DNA of 37,136 nucleotides from Chloroflexota bacterium. GTDB taxonomy: Bacteria; Chloroflexota; FW602-bin22; JACPRP01. Shown here piece after piece: positions 8,105 to 15,510 of this stretch. The notes below the pieces were generated by a model, which had not been told where the DNA came from, made no database searches, and was given only the letters and a program-made list of their open reading frames with translations. A program made the position numbers and the translations under genes. The stretch is from assembly GCA_016210495.1 (NCBI GenBank), contig JACQUC010000168.1:1-37136 (forward strand), written 5' to 3'. Numbering within the stretch: position 1 is the stretch's first letter; every line of letters begins with the position of its first letter.

Positions 8105-8938
8105 TCACGTTGGCACGATCATGGTCCCGAACCCACGATCGGTGAACAGCTCGCGCAGCAAGGCGTGTGGCACGCGGCCGTCGACGATGTGCGTGGCCCT
8201 GGCCCCATCCAGTGCACGGCAGCAGGCCTCCGCTTTTGGAATCATTCCGCCCGAGATCACCCCCGATACGACCAGCGCCCGCGCCTCACCCACCGTTAGC
8301 CTCGACAGCAGTTCGCCCCGCGCATCGCAGATACCGGCCACATCGGTAAGGAAGACAAGCTTCTCTGCCCGAGATACCACCGCGATCTCGGCCGCCGCCG
8401 TATCTGCGTTGATGTTCAGGCTCTCGTTTTCCTCGCCCAGAGCTATCGGGGCCACGACGGGAATATGCTGCGCCGCGAACAGCAGGTCGAGCAGCTGCGG
8501 ATCGACGTGGGTTATGTCGCCCACCAGTCCAAGATCGGAGCTTATCCGCCGGGCCCTTATGAGCCCGCCATCCACCCCACAGATCCCCACGGACCTGCCC
8601 CCCAGTGCCCGGAGGGAAGCAACGAGGTCTTTGTTGACCTTGCCTGCCAGCACCATCGTGACGATCTCCATCGTATCCTCGTCGGTTACGCGCAACCCGT
8701 CGATGAACCGGGGCTCTTTGCCAATCCGGCGCAGCCAGCCGCTGATAGATGTGCCTCCCCCGTGTACCAGAACGGCCCGCACCCCGAGCTTGGTCAGGCC
8801 AACGACGTCCTCGAGCGTGGTATCGTGGCTGCCCAACGCGCTGCCACCAAGCTTTACTACGATGGTCTTGCCAGCCAGATTGCTGATGTATGGCAGAGCC
8901 TCGCCGAGCACCTCTGCCAGTACCTGTTCTCGCTCCAT
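8105..8938 (-). CDS. argB: Acetylglutamate kinase
   Basis: 277 aa. Phosphorylates N-acetylglutamate in the second step of arginine synthesis. Family features are KTIVVKLGGSAL (phosphate-binding Lys and GG), LVHGGGTSISGWL (substrate-binding GGG) and NINADTAAAEIA near the ATP site. The roughly 20-residue N-terminal helix EQVLAEVLGEALPYI before the first strand is typical of arginine-inhibited hexameric kinases. That would make this the feedback-controlled step, as expected in a pathway using the ArgJ acetyl-recycling route. The ATG has GAGG upstream. It lies 13 bp after argJ. Confidence 0.95.
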   Translation of the reverse strand: MEREQVLAEVLGEALPYISNLAGKTIVVKLGGSALGSHDTTLEDVVGLTKLGVRAVLVHGGGTSISGWLRRIGKEPRFIDGLRVTDEDTMEIVTMVLAGKVNKDLVASLRALGGRSVGICGVDGGLIRARRISSDLGLVGDITHVDPQLLDLLFAAQHIPVVAPIALGEENESLNINADTAAAEIAVVSRAEKLVFLTDVAGICDARGELLSRLTVGEARALVVSGVISGGMIPKAEACCRALDGARATHIVDGRVPHALLRELFTDRGFGTMIVPT

Positions 8939-8951
8939 GGAAACCTCGGGC

Positions 8952-10151
8952 TTAGGTCGTATACTTGGCGTTTATCTCCACGTATCTCTCGGTCAGGTCG
9001 CATCCCCAGGCCGTGGCCGTTGCACCTTCTAGGTGCAGATCGACCACTATGGCCACCTCTGGCCGGCTCAAGAGCGACGATGCGTAGGCACGGTCAAAGG
9101 GCTGGATGATACCCCCAACCATCAGCCATGCGTCGCCAATGGCGATGTCCACGACATCGGGGTTGACCTCGGCCCCCGAGTACCCAACGGCCGCCAAGAT
9201 GCGCCCCCAGTTCGGGTCGCTGCCGTAGATAGCCGTTTTCACCAGGTTGGAGCCTGCCACGGCTCGTGCTGCCTTGCGGGCGTCGGCCACCGAGAGGGCG
9301 CCCCGAACAACCACCTCCACGAATTTCGAGGCACCCTCGCCGTCCCGCACCACAGCCTGGGCCAGCGAAACGACCACAACATCGAGGGCCGCCTGGAAAA
9401 GCTCCGCCTCCGGCGTCTCCGCCACAATAGTCTGGTTCCCGGCCACGCCGTTGGCCAACAGGAGGACAGTATCGTTCGTGCTGGTATCTCCGTCGACGGT
9501 GATCATGTTGAACGACCTGTCCACGGCCAGCTTCAGCGCGTGCCCTACACAGGCCGGATCGAGAGCGGCATCTGTGCTAATGAACGCCAGCATAGTGGCC
9601 AGATTAGGATGGATCATGCCCGAGCCTTTGGCCATCCCACCGACGGTCACCACCGCATTGCCAACACCAACACGGGCTGCTGCCTCCTTGATCGTCGTAT
9701 CAGTGGTAATTATTCCCGACGCCGCCTGGTGCCCACCATCGCGACTGAGCTCGATCTGGGCGATACCGCATCTGACCTTCTCGATCGGCAACTTGACCCC
9801 GATCACACCTGTAGAGCAGACCGCCACGAGCTCCTCTGCTATACCGGTCCTTTCAGCCGCCAGCCGCGCCATTTCGAGAGCGTCCTGGTAGCCTACCTCG
9901 CCCGTACAGGCGTTGGCATTGCCGCTGTTCACCACGACCGCCTGAAGCAACCCGCTGGCAGCACGCTGCTGCGTTAGCAGCACCGGCGCGGCTTTCACTT
10001 TGTTCGCCGTGAACACCCCCGCCGCGCTGCAGACACCCTCCGAGTACACCAGCGCCAGGTCCTTACCTTCAGTCTTAATGCCACAGTAGCTGGCCCCCGC
10101 CCAAAAACCCCGGGCCGAGGTAATCCCGCCCCCGGGCGACAACTCTACCAA
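8952..10151 (-). CDS. argJ: Glutamate N-acetyltransferase / ornithine acetyltransferase
   Basis: 399 aa. ArgJ transfers acetyl groups from acetylornithine to glutamate (the cyclic pathway), and in many bacteria also makes acetylglutamate from acetyl-CoA. It is an N-terminal-nucleophile enzyme that cuts itself. The cleavage motif GSGMIHPNLATMLAFI is present, predicting autolysis between Ala185 and Thr186 to give alpha and beta chains. The conserved VNSGNANACTG region is at 74-84. The TTG start is chosen because GGGAGG is optimally spaced before it. The sequence around this start (start codon, Shine-Dalgarno and the PIYP-stop of argC) is duplicated 74 bp upstream around a palindromic element. 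No separate argA is visible in the window. Confidence 0.95.
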   Translation of the reverse strand: MVELSPGGGITSARGFWAGASYCGIKTEGKDLALVYSEGVCSAAGVFTANKVKAAPVLLTQQRAASGLLQAVVVNSGNANACTGEVGYQDALEMARLAAERTGIAEELVAVCSTGVIGVKLPIEKVRCGIAQIELSRDGGHQAASGIITTDTTIKEAAARVGVGNAVVTVGGMAKGSGMIHPNLATMLAFISTDAALDPACVGHALKLAVDRSFNMITVDGDTSTNDTVLLLANGVAGNQTIVAETPEAELFQAALDVVVVSLAQAVVRDGEGASKFVEVVVRGALSVADARKAARAVAGSNLVKTAIYGSDPNWGRILAAVGYSGAEVNPDVVDIAIGDAWLMVGGIIQPFDRAYASSLLSRPEVAIVVDLHLEGATATAWGCDLTERYVEINAKYTT

Positions 10152-10180
10152 CGGTTACCTCCCACCTATGGGTAGATCGG
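10149..10180. repeat. Direct repeat, copy A (argJ start side)
   Basis: 32 bp, 30 identical to 10223-10254. It holds the functional argJ TTG start and its Shine-Dalgarno, plus codons reading PIYP-stop like the end of argC. The two copies flank a perfect 20-bp palindrome. Confidence 0.9.
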
Positions 10181-10225
10181 TCTTGATGCGCATAGGGCGA
10201 ACGGCCGTTCGCCCCTACACATCAA
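10166..10225 (-). other. Mini open frame between argC and argJ
   Basis: A 19-codon frame runs from the TTG of repeat copy B (10225; an ATG follows at once) through the palindrome to the TAG of copy A. It has the same GGGAGG Shine-Dalgarno that serves argJ and ends in PIYP, the same last four residues as argC. It is probably a by-product of the duplication, but ribosomes could initiate on it and it may modulate argJ translation. Confidence 0.35.
10195..10214. repeat. REP-like perfect palindrome between argC and argJ
   Basis: GGGCGAACGG-CCGTTCGCCC is a perfect 20-bp palindrome, flanked on the minus strand by TGTAG. It belongs to a set of similar TAGGGGCG-led hairpins in this window. Confidence 0.85.
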
Positions 10226-10254
10226 CGGTTACCTCCCGCCTACGGGTAGATCGG
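10223..10254. repeat. Direct repeat, copy B (argC end side)
   Basis: 32 bp containing the argC final codons and stop, a GGGAGG Shine-Dalgarno and an unused TTG. It matches copy A at 10149-10180 with two substitutions. Confidence 0.9.
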
Positions 10255-11268
10255 CGTTTGCTCGATCCCCAGCGTCTCGTCCAGGCCCAGCATCAGGTTC
10301 ATATTCTGCACGGCCTGACCTGCCGCACCCTTTACCAAATTATCTATGCACGAGATGACTATCAACCGCTTGGTTCGCGTGTCGATAGTGGGGCAGATCA
10401 CGCAGTAGTTGCTGCCCCAGGTATGCTTTGTCTGGGGTGGTTTGTCAACCACGCGTACAAAAGGAGCGGTCTCGTAGAGCTCGCGATAACGCTCACGCAA
10501 CTGCTGCGTAGAGAGGTCGACGGTTAGCCTGGCGTAGCAACTGCTCAGAATCCCGCGTGTCATCGGTACCAGGTGCGGAAGAAAAACCATCGACAGATCG
10601 TCTGCCGACTGCGCCCCCGATTTCTCTCGCATATATGACAGCTCCTGCACCATCTCCGGAAGATGCCTGTGCCCCCCGAGGGCATAAGCCTGGCAATTCT
10701 CGTTGACTTCGGAATAGTGATTCGTCAGCGAGAGGGTGCGGCCGCCGCCCGACACGCCCGACTTCGAATCGACGATGACGTCGGGCTCAATCAGGCCGGC
10801 CACCGGGCTTAACGCCAGAATTGCGCTGGTGGGATAGCAACCCGGATTGGCGATCAGACGGGCGTTGCGTATCTCATCTCGATGTAGCTCAGGCAAGCCA
10901 TACACCGCCTCTGCCAGTAGCTCGGGCGCCGGATGCGCCACTTGATACCACTTTTCGTAGAGACCGACGTCCTTCAGCCGGAAGTCGGCGCTGATATCGA
11001 TTACCTTGGCACCCGCCTCGAGCAAAGGCCGGGCGGCTGCCGCCGAAGCCTTGTGCGGTAGGGCGGAGAAGGCTACGTCGACAGAACCATCTATCTCTGC
11101 CTGGATCACCAGGTCTGTTTCGCCCAGGTGAGGAAACATGTCGGCGAGAGGCTGACCAACGGCGCTACGACCCGTGACCTGCGTCAGCTCCACGGCAGGG
11201 TGCTTCAAGAGCAGGCGCGCCAACTCCAGCCCGGCGTAGCCGGTTACGTTTACGATGCCGACCTTCAA
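10240..11268 (-). CDS. argC: N-acetyl-gamma-glutamyl-phosphate reductase
   Basis: 342 aa. NADPH-dependent reduction of N-acetylglutamyl phosphate to the semialdehyde, the third step of arginine synthesis. The protein begins MKVGIVNVTGYAGLELARLL, a Rossmann nucleotide-binding start, and has the catalytic cysteine Cys144 in ANPGCYPTSA plus the GGHRHLPEM region expected of the family. The TTG at 11268 is chosen because GAGGAGG precedes it and the Rossmann strand begins immediately; an ATG at 11352 would add 28 residues that match nothing and would lie upstream of the predicted promoter. First gene of argCJBD. Confidence 0.95.
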   Translation of the reverse strand: MKVGIVNVTGYAGLELARLLLKHPAVELTQVTGRSAVGQPLADMFPHLGETDLVIQAEIDGSVDVAFSALPHKASAAAARPLLEAGAKVIDISADFRLKDVGLYEKWYQVAHPAPELLAEAVYGLPELHRDEIRNARLIANPGCYPTSAILALSPVAGLIEPDVIVDSKSGVSGGGRTLSLTNHYSEVNENCQAYALGGHRHLPEMVQELSYMREKSGAQSADDLSMVFLPHLVPMTRGILSSCYARLTVDLSTQQLRERYRELYETAPFVRVVDKPPQTKHTWGSNYCVICPTIDTRTKRLIVISCIDNLVKGAAGQAVQNMNLMLGLDETLGIEQTPIYP

Positions 11269-11299
11269 CCATGCACCTCCTCGGAAACCGATGTGGTTG

Positions 11300-11328
11300 A
11301 GTATACAACACGAAAGACCCTGATACAA
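11300..11328 (-). promoter_or_regulatory. Promoter of the argCJBD operon
   Basis: On the minus strand TTGTAT (11328-11323) and TATACT (11305-11300) are separated by 17 bp, giving a short leader of about 25 nt before the argC TTG. No convincing ArgR-type operator was seen. Confidence 0.5.
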
Positions 11329-11341
11329 GCTACGCGGCATA

Positions 11342-11377
11342 TTGAAGCCCATCAGACAGGCGCCTGATGGGCTTCAA
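11342..11377. terminator. 14-bp perfect hairpin between membrane gene and argC
   Basis: Arms TTGAAGCCCATCAG (11342-11355) and its exact complement (11364-11377) enclose an 8-nt loop. It lies 40 bp past the stop of the membrane protein gene and just upstream of the argC promoter, so it probably ends the upstream transcript. There is no T-tract. Confidence 0.5.
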
Positions 11378-11416
11378 ACCGTCAGTCCGATGGGCCTTTC
11401 CCTGCAGGCCAGGAAG

Positions 11417-11833
11417 CTAAGTGCGCCGCATCATGTACGTCGATCTCTCACCCAGCAAGCCACCGACCGCGCCGGACAGCAACTGGACGACAAAGCCAAT
11501 CAGGAACGTGACGCTATCAGCCGTGCCAGCGGTTAACGGCAAGGTAAACGTGCCACCCAGCAGAAGCATTAGGACGAAGCCAAAGACGATACCGAGGACG
11601 GCGACCAACAGTCCGTTGTACACGCCTGCGCCAGGCGTCAGCAGTCCAGTGAAGTAGCTACCTATCAGCACTGAGACAATGCCGATTATCAGCGCCCAGG
11701 CGACGGTTATCATGATTCCTGCTATGGCCATCAGTATGCCCAGGAATATGGCCACGGCCACGGAAATGAAGAAACCCGCCAGCACAGCGGACCAGTTTAC
11801 CGTCCACCCCCAAACAGGAGACCTCTCAGCCAT
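11417..11833 (-). CDS. Small integral membrane protein, four hydrophobic segments
   Basis: 138 aa. After a short polar start (MAERSPVWGWTVNW) come four long hydrophobic stretches at about 15-42, 43-65, 72-97 and 104-128, rich in Gly, Ala, Val and Leu, ending in a basic tail. The pattern resembles the TIGR04086-like small membrane proteins; no catalytic motif is visible and no function is assigned. The ATG has GAAGGAGG 8 nt upstream, a strong ribosome site. It is co-oriented with, and 83 bp downstream of, the acetyltransferase pair. A near-palindrome CGGTGC-TT-GCACCG lies in that gap. Confidence 0.7.
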   Translation of the reverse strand: MAERSPVWGWTVNWSAVLAGFFISVAVAIFLGILMAIAGIMITVAWALIIGIVSVLIGSYFTGLLTPGAGVYNGLLVAVLGIVFGFVLMLLLGGTFTLPLTAGTADSVTFLIGFVVQLLSGAVGGLLGERSTYMMRRT

Positions 11834-11916
11834 ACCGCATTACCTCCTTCAATCAATCCCCGAGTCCGGTGCTTGCACCGTACACTCTGTGCAGCAAAAG
11901 CCGTGCCATACCGTTC

Positions 11917-12564
11917 CTATTCGAGTGGTTTTGCCCAGGAGACCTCGGCCTCGAATAGCTTCAGGTGGAATCTTAGATAAGCCTCGTTACTGGCTTTTGC
12001 CCCAACCCGTACCGTAAGCATGTTGGCAGGGTCCAGGAGTATATTGGGTTCGTTTGTGGGATAGAGCGAGAAGCCAAAGCTCTTGAGCAGTTTGAACAAC
12101 CTGTCGCGATACTCTCGCTTCGTCAGGCCGCTACCGTCGAGGTCCCAGTGCCAACTGTACTCGGTGGAGAAGATAACCTTGTCCTCGTACGTCTCGTCGT
12201 CGAAGGCACCCTCCATGAGCCGCCTCGCCACGTTCCTCCCGCGCCAGTTTCGGCTGACTTCCAGCACCCCGAACTCTAGAACACCTGTCACGTCGCCCTT
12301 GCCCCACCTTTCCGTGGGATCAGGGTCGGAAATCACGATGTAGCCCACAATGCACAGATCGTCGGTGTACGCCAGCACCACGTTTCCGTTCGGGCGGCTT
12401 GCCGCCTTCACCAGCGTATCGACGCCCCTGACGATCGAGCGGTAGCGCGGGAACACGCCGATGCCCTCGTCCATCCGCATACGCTCGATGAGATCCACGG
12501 GGCAATAGCTTCGCACGTGGAGGGCGCCGTTTGGCGTCTCCAAGACGATCTCTCTGGCGGGCAA
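11917..12564 (-). CDS. GNAT-family acetyltransferase
   Basis: 215 aa. The acetyl-CoA pyrophosphate-binding motif A is seen as LEVSRNWRGRNVARRLME (about 104-121), after strands typical of the N-acetyltransferase fold. Overall it resembles the AcuA-type acetyltransferase that modifies acetyl-CoA synthetase, but the match is only by general pattern. The TTG start, one base after the stop of the preceding GNAT gene, is preceded by GGGGAG; the spacing implies translational coupling. The substrate is unknown. Together the two genes look like a dedicated pair of protein or small-molecule acetyltransferases. Confidence 0.8.
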   Translation of the reverse strand: MPAREIVLETPNGALHVRSYCPVDLIERMRMDEGIGVFPRYRSIVRGVDTLVKAASRPNGNVVLAYTDDLCIVGYIVISDPDPTERWGKGDVTGVLEFGVLEVSRNWRGRNVARRLMEGAFDDETYEDKVIFSTEYSWHWDLDGSGLTKREYRDRLFKLLKSFGFSLYPTNEPNILLDPANMLTVRVGAKASNEAYLRFHLKLFEAEVSWAKPLE

Positions 12565-12565
12565 C

Positions 12566-13126
12566 TCAATAATCTCCCCAATCCGGATAGAGAGACTTGA
12601 CCATAAAGACCAGGTCGTATTCTTTGCCGTCGACGTCCTTGTAGTAGTCGGAGATCACGGCTGCCCGGTGAAAACCAAGCCTTTCGGCCGCCCTTATCGC
12701 GGGCGACTCCAGCTCGGCGGCGAACTCGGCCACGACCTTCTCGAGCCCGGCGTGCATGGCCGCGTTCACCAGGTCGAGCATCAGCCATGTTCCCAGGCCC
12801 TTGCTTCGATACTCTGGGTCGACCACGATCCGCATCTTGCCCAGGTGCTTGGTGAGCCCGTGCTTACGCTTGTGCAGGGTGGCGTTGGCCACGACCCGGC
12901 CGTCGACCAGCGCTAGAATGGGCAGCACCCGATCGTAATCCAGCCGCTCCACCCACTCCTCGATGACCTTTGGGTTGCCCACGTCATCTCTCAAATGCTG
13001 TCGATCGTGGGTAGAGATGCCCGTGAAGAAGTCCACCAGAGCATCCCGGTCCTCCTTGACCATGGGCCTGAGGGTTACACGAGTGCCGTCTTTGACCACT
13101 ATTTGCTTGGGATAGCCCTCCAGCAT
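12566..13126 (-). CDS. GNAT-family acetyltransferase
   Basis: 186 aa. It has the GNAT fold with motif A IVVDPEYRSKGLGTWLMLDLVNAA (about 103-126) containing the R/Q-x-x-G-x-G/A acetyl-CoA loop, followed by the ELESPAIRAAERLGFH segment usual in this family. The ATG at 13126 is chosen because AGGAGG lies about 6 nt upstream and the family-like sequence starts there; the longer frame to 13183 adds a basic, unstructured extension. First of two coupled acetyltransferase genes. The substrate cannot be told. Confidence 0.85.
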   Translation of the reverse strand: MLEGYPKQIVVKDGTRVTLRPMVKEDRDALVDFFTGISTHDRQHLRDDVGNPKVIEEWVERLDYDRVLPILALVDGRVVANATLHKRKHGLTKHLGKMRIVVDPEYRSKGLGTWLMLDLVNAAMHAGLEKVVAEFAAELESPAIRAAERLGFHRAAVISDYYKDVDGKEYDLVFMVKSLYPDWGDY

Positions 13127-13214
13127 ACTTTGCCTCCTTGATCTGTACGTGTGTTTCGCTACAAACCTCGGCAACGCCGTCAATGCAATTGCGCTCCGCG
13201 CGGCCAGCTTTGTA

Positions 13215-13237
13215 GAGACGACCCGCCGGGTCGTCTC
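13215..13237. repeat. REP-like palindrome
   Basis: Arms GAGACGACCC and GGGTCGTCTC enclose a 3-nt loop; TGTA precedes it, as in the other elements of this window. Confidence 0.75.
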
Positions 13238-13276
13238 ATAGGCATCAAGTTAAGCAGCCTCAGCGACAACGAGGTG

Positions 13277-13304
13277 TGTAGTGCAGGGGCTTGTCCCCTG
13301 CTTG
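13277..13304. repeat. REP-like inverted repeat, left copy
   Basis: 28 bp matching the reverse complement of 13486-13513 at 27 positions. It is itself a hairpin: GCAGGGG-CTTGT-CCCCTGC at 13283-13301, led by TGTAGT. Confidence 0.85.
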
Positions 13305-13485
13305 CCGGTGCTGCCCACAAGAGCAAGCTGCTTGAGTACGTGCCTGCTCGGAAACAGCATCATTTCTTTCGTGCACCGCTTGCGTTACGCCGAAAGGAAC
13401 TCGCGTAACCAATCACCTGTAGGAGCGGCCAGCCCTGGCAACATCAAGCCTGCTTCCGGCGCGATTCGGCCATCAGGCCGGGCAA

Positions 13486-13513
13486 CGAGCAGGGGACAAG
13501 CCCCTGCACTACA
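13486..13513. repeat. REP-like inverted repeat, right copy
   Basis: Inverted partner of 13277-13304 with a single mismatch. The pair brackets about 180 bp with no open frame. Confidence 0.85.
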
Positions 13514-13547
13514 GACTTTGGGCGACCGTTCACATTCAACCAGTCAG

Positions 13548-15374
13548 TCATCGTAACTCCGCCCCGTCCTTGCTAGCGAACGGGAAGTAATAGGAATACG
13601 CCAGCCGCACCCAATACGGGATGTGCAGTACAGTCGGACCTTTGGTAAGTGTTACGTACCCCTCGTAGTCCCCCGGAGCAACATCGCCCGTTGCGCTGAT
13701 AGAGAGAGTGATTCCCGCCGACCCGGATGCAGCGACAGTAACGGTCGCGGGTGATACCTGGGCGACCAGCCCCGGATACGTCGCCGTCTGCGTAACACCC
13801 GTCGTCCAGGTTCCCGCGCTGCCCGCCACCTCCTCCACGACAAATCCCCTGGAGGCGTAGTAGCCTCCGGGAGCCACGTTGCCGCGACCGAAGCTGTGGG
13901 CCGGCGGACTGATCGTCAATCCTGGGTTCATGGCCGCCTGCAAATCGATCCGCCCGGCGCCCTGCACCATCACCCGGGCGGTGCTTCCGCTGACTGAGTC
14001 GAAGACCGAACGCCTGGCCGTGTTCATCAGCGCCGACTTCACCTGCGCCGGCGACCATCCTGGGTGAAGCTGCCGCAGCAACGCCACGGCCCCGGAGACG
14101 TGGGGCGCAGCCATGCTCGTCCCCGAGAGCGAGAGAAACCCCTGGGGGTCCGAGAAACCCCAGGGGGCGGAGAAGGGCACGGAAGAGTAGATTGCCGTGC
14201 CGGGCGCCGTCAAGTCGGGCTTGATAGAAATGTCCAGGTTGGGCCCGCGCGAGCTGCTGGTTGCGATCGCATCTCCCTTCGTGCTATTGCCGGCCGCGAT
14301 CGCCTCGGGCGAGACCGCCGGCGACAGCACGGTTTGCGCCCCTGGACCACTGTTGCCGGCAGCGGCAACAAACACAACCCCCGCCTGAGTTCCATTGCGA
14401 ACGGCGGCGACGAGGGGATCGCTCTCGATGGACTGGTCAGACTGGCCGCCAAAGCTCATGTTCACCACATCGGCGCCGTCGGCCACAGCATCTTCGATCG
14501 CCTGGACAATTTCCGAGGTATCGCCCTCGCCCGTCGGCCCCAACAAGACCTTGTAGTTCATCAAGAACGCCTTTGGGGCGACGCCGCTGACCGTCCTGAA
14601 CGACTGGGTGGTGTAATTGTACACACCCGCGGCAATGCCCGCGACGTGCGTGCCGTGGCCGTACTCATCGGCGGGCGTATCGGTCCGGCCCGCCGGGGTG
14701 TAGACTTTGCCCACGATCACCTTGTTGCTCGTGTAGCCGTCCACGCCCATCGGGAACCCAGCCGGAGGCTGCAGTGCGTTGTCGGACAGAAAGGGATGCG
14801 AGTTATCGATGCCCGTGTCCAGGATGGCGATGCGCATGCCGGCGCCTGCCGCCGACGTCCCTCCAACCGCCGTCCACACCGCCGAGGCGTTGATAAGCGG
14901 CACGCTACCGTCCAGGGACACCCGATACGTTTCGTTCGTGGAGACCGTTTTGACGCCGCGCAACCTCTTGAGTGCCTCCACCCGACCCTTGGGCAAGATA
15001 ACAACCGTGCCGTTGAGAACCGTCCTGAACTGGCGCCGCTCCCTGCCCTCGGGAATCGCTTGCCGCAAAGCGCGCCCGAATTCCCGTTGCTTTGATTCCA
15101 GGAAAGCGGCGTACTCCAAGGCCTCCGGAGAAGACGTCTTGAGCTTTCCACCCCGACGTGGTCTGGTAGCCCGCAAGTTCGGTTTTGTCCCATCGTACGC
15201 GGCCACCGGCTCGTCTTCGAGCTCCACGATCACGGTCAGCACCTCGTCGGAGCCGAGGTTCTCGCGCGCAAGGCTTCTCGGCGTCCACTCGTTGCCGAGT
15301 ATCGACGCCACCGCGACGGCCGTGGCAACCACAAGAACGATTGGCCTAGTAAGAAAAACGGATGTCCTGGTCAA
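13548..15374 (-). CDS. Secreted subtilisin-like serine protease (S8)
   Basis: 608 aa. An N-terminal hydrophobic signal segment (about 10-27) is followed by an inhibitor-I9-like propeptide (about 45-150) and the S8 catalytic domain (about 178-470). The triad is Asp186 in ILDTGID, His240 in GHGTHVAG and Ser420 in SGTSMAAPH, with oxyanion Asn341 in AAGNSGP; all are intact. A C-terminal beta-rich domain (about 485-590, Fn3-like by pattern) follows and may bind substrate or surface. The protein is probably exported and self-activated. The TTG start is preceded by GAGG and by an extended -10 promoter. A plus-strand frame over most of this gene is a shadow. Confidence 0.92.
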   Translation of the reverse strand: MTRTSVFLTRPIVLVVATAVAVASILGNEWTPRSLARENLGSDEVLTVIVELEDEPVAAYDGTKPNLRATRPRRGGKLKTSSPEALEYAAFLESKQREFGRALRQAIPEGRERRQFRTVLNGTVVILPKGRVEALKRLRGVKTVSTNETYRVSLDGSVPLINASAVWTAVGGTSAAGAGMRIAILDTGIDNSHPFLSDNALQPPAGFPMGVDGYTSNKVIVGKVYTPAGRTDTPADEYGHGTHVAGIAAGVYNYTTQSFRTVSGVAPKAFLMNYKVLLGPTGEGDTSEIVQAIEDAVADGADVVNMSFGGQSDQSIESDPLVAAVRNGTQAGVVFVAAAGNSGPGAQTVLSPAVSPEAIAAGNSTKGDAIATSSSRGPNLDISIKPDLTAPGTAIYSSVPFSAPWGFSDPQGFLSLSGTSMAAPHVSGAVALLRQLHPGWSPAQVKSALMNTARRSVFDSVSGSTARVMVQGAGRIDLQAAMNPGLTISPPAHSFGRGNVAPGGYYASRGFVVEEVAGSAGTWTTGVTQTATYPGLVAQVSPATVTVAASGSAGITLSISATGDVAPGDYEGYVTLTKGPTVLHIPYWVRLAYSYYFPFASKDGAELR

Positions 15375-15417
15375 CGATACCTCGCAAGGCTTCTATCTGC
15401 CCGCGTCAGTGCGGTTC

Positions 15418-15426
15418 ATTATAGCA
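15418..15426 (-). promoter_or_regulatory. Extended -10 promoter of the subtilisin gene
   Basis: On the minus strand TGCTATAAT is an extended -10 (TG-n-TATAAT). No good -35 stands at 17 bp; TTGTGG occurs at 20 bp. The leader to the TTG start would be about 37 nt. Confidence 0.45.
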
Positions 15427-15510
15427 CTCACGACCATGCCTTGCCACAAGCGCTCTTGGAGAAGTCGAAGAAGGAGGCTACATGGGTGTGGTCATTGGCC
15501 GAAGGTTTCG

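Larger units (their letters stand above)
13127..13547. other. Hairpin-rich intergenic region
   Basis: About 420 bp between the subtilisin stop and the acetyltransferase pair, with no gene. It contains three strong palindromic elements (listed separately), two of which are inverted copies of each other 182 bp apart. A GGCC-ATCA-GGCC hairpin sits near 13468. The whole block may be a REP cluster or a small non-autonomous element. Confidence 0.6.

Noticed and set aside
11268..11341. ArgR operator upstream of argC
   Set aside because: No pair of TGAAT/ATTCA-type half sites is present around the promoter.
13127..13547. Possible CRISPR array
   Set aside because: The repeats are inverted hairpins, only two copies match, and there is no regular spacer pattern.
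14064..15095. 343-aa plus-strand open frame over the subtilisin
   Set aside because: The minus strand carries the intact catalytic triad; the plus product is Arg/Gly/His-rich without motifs.
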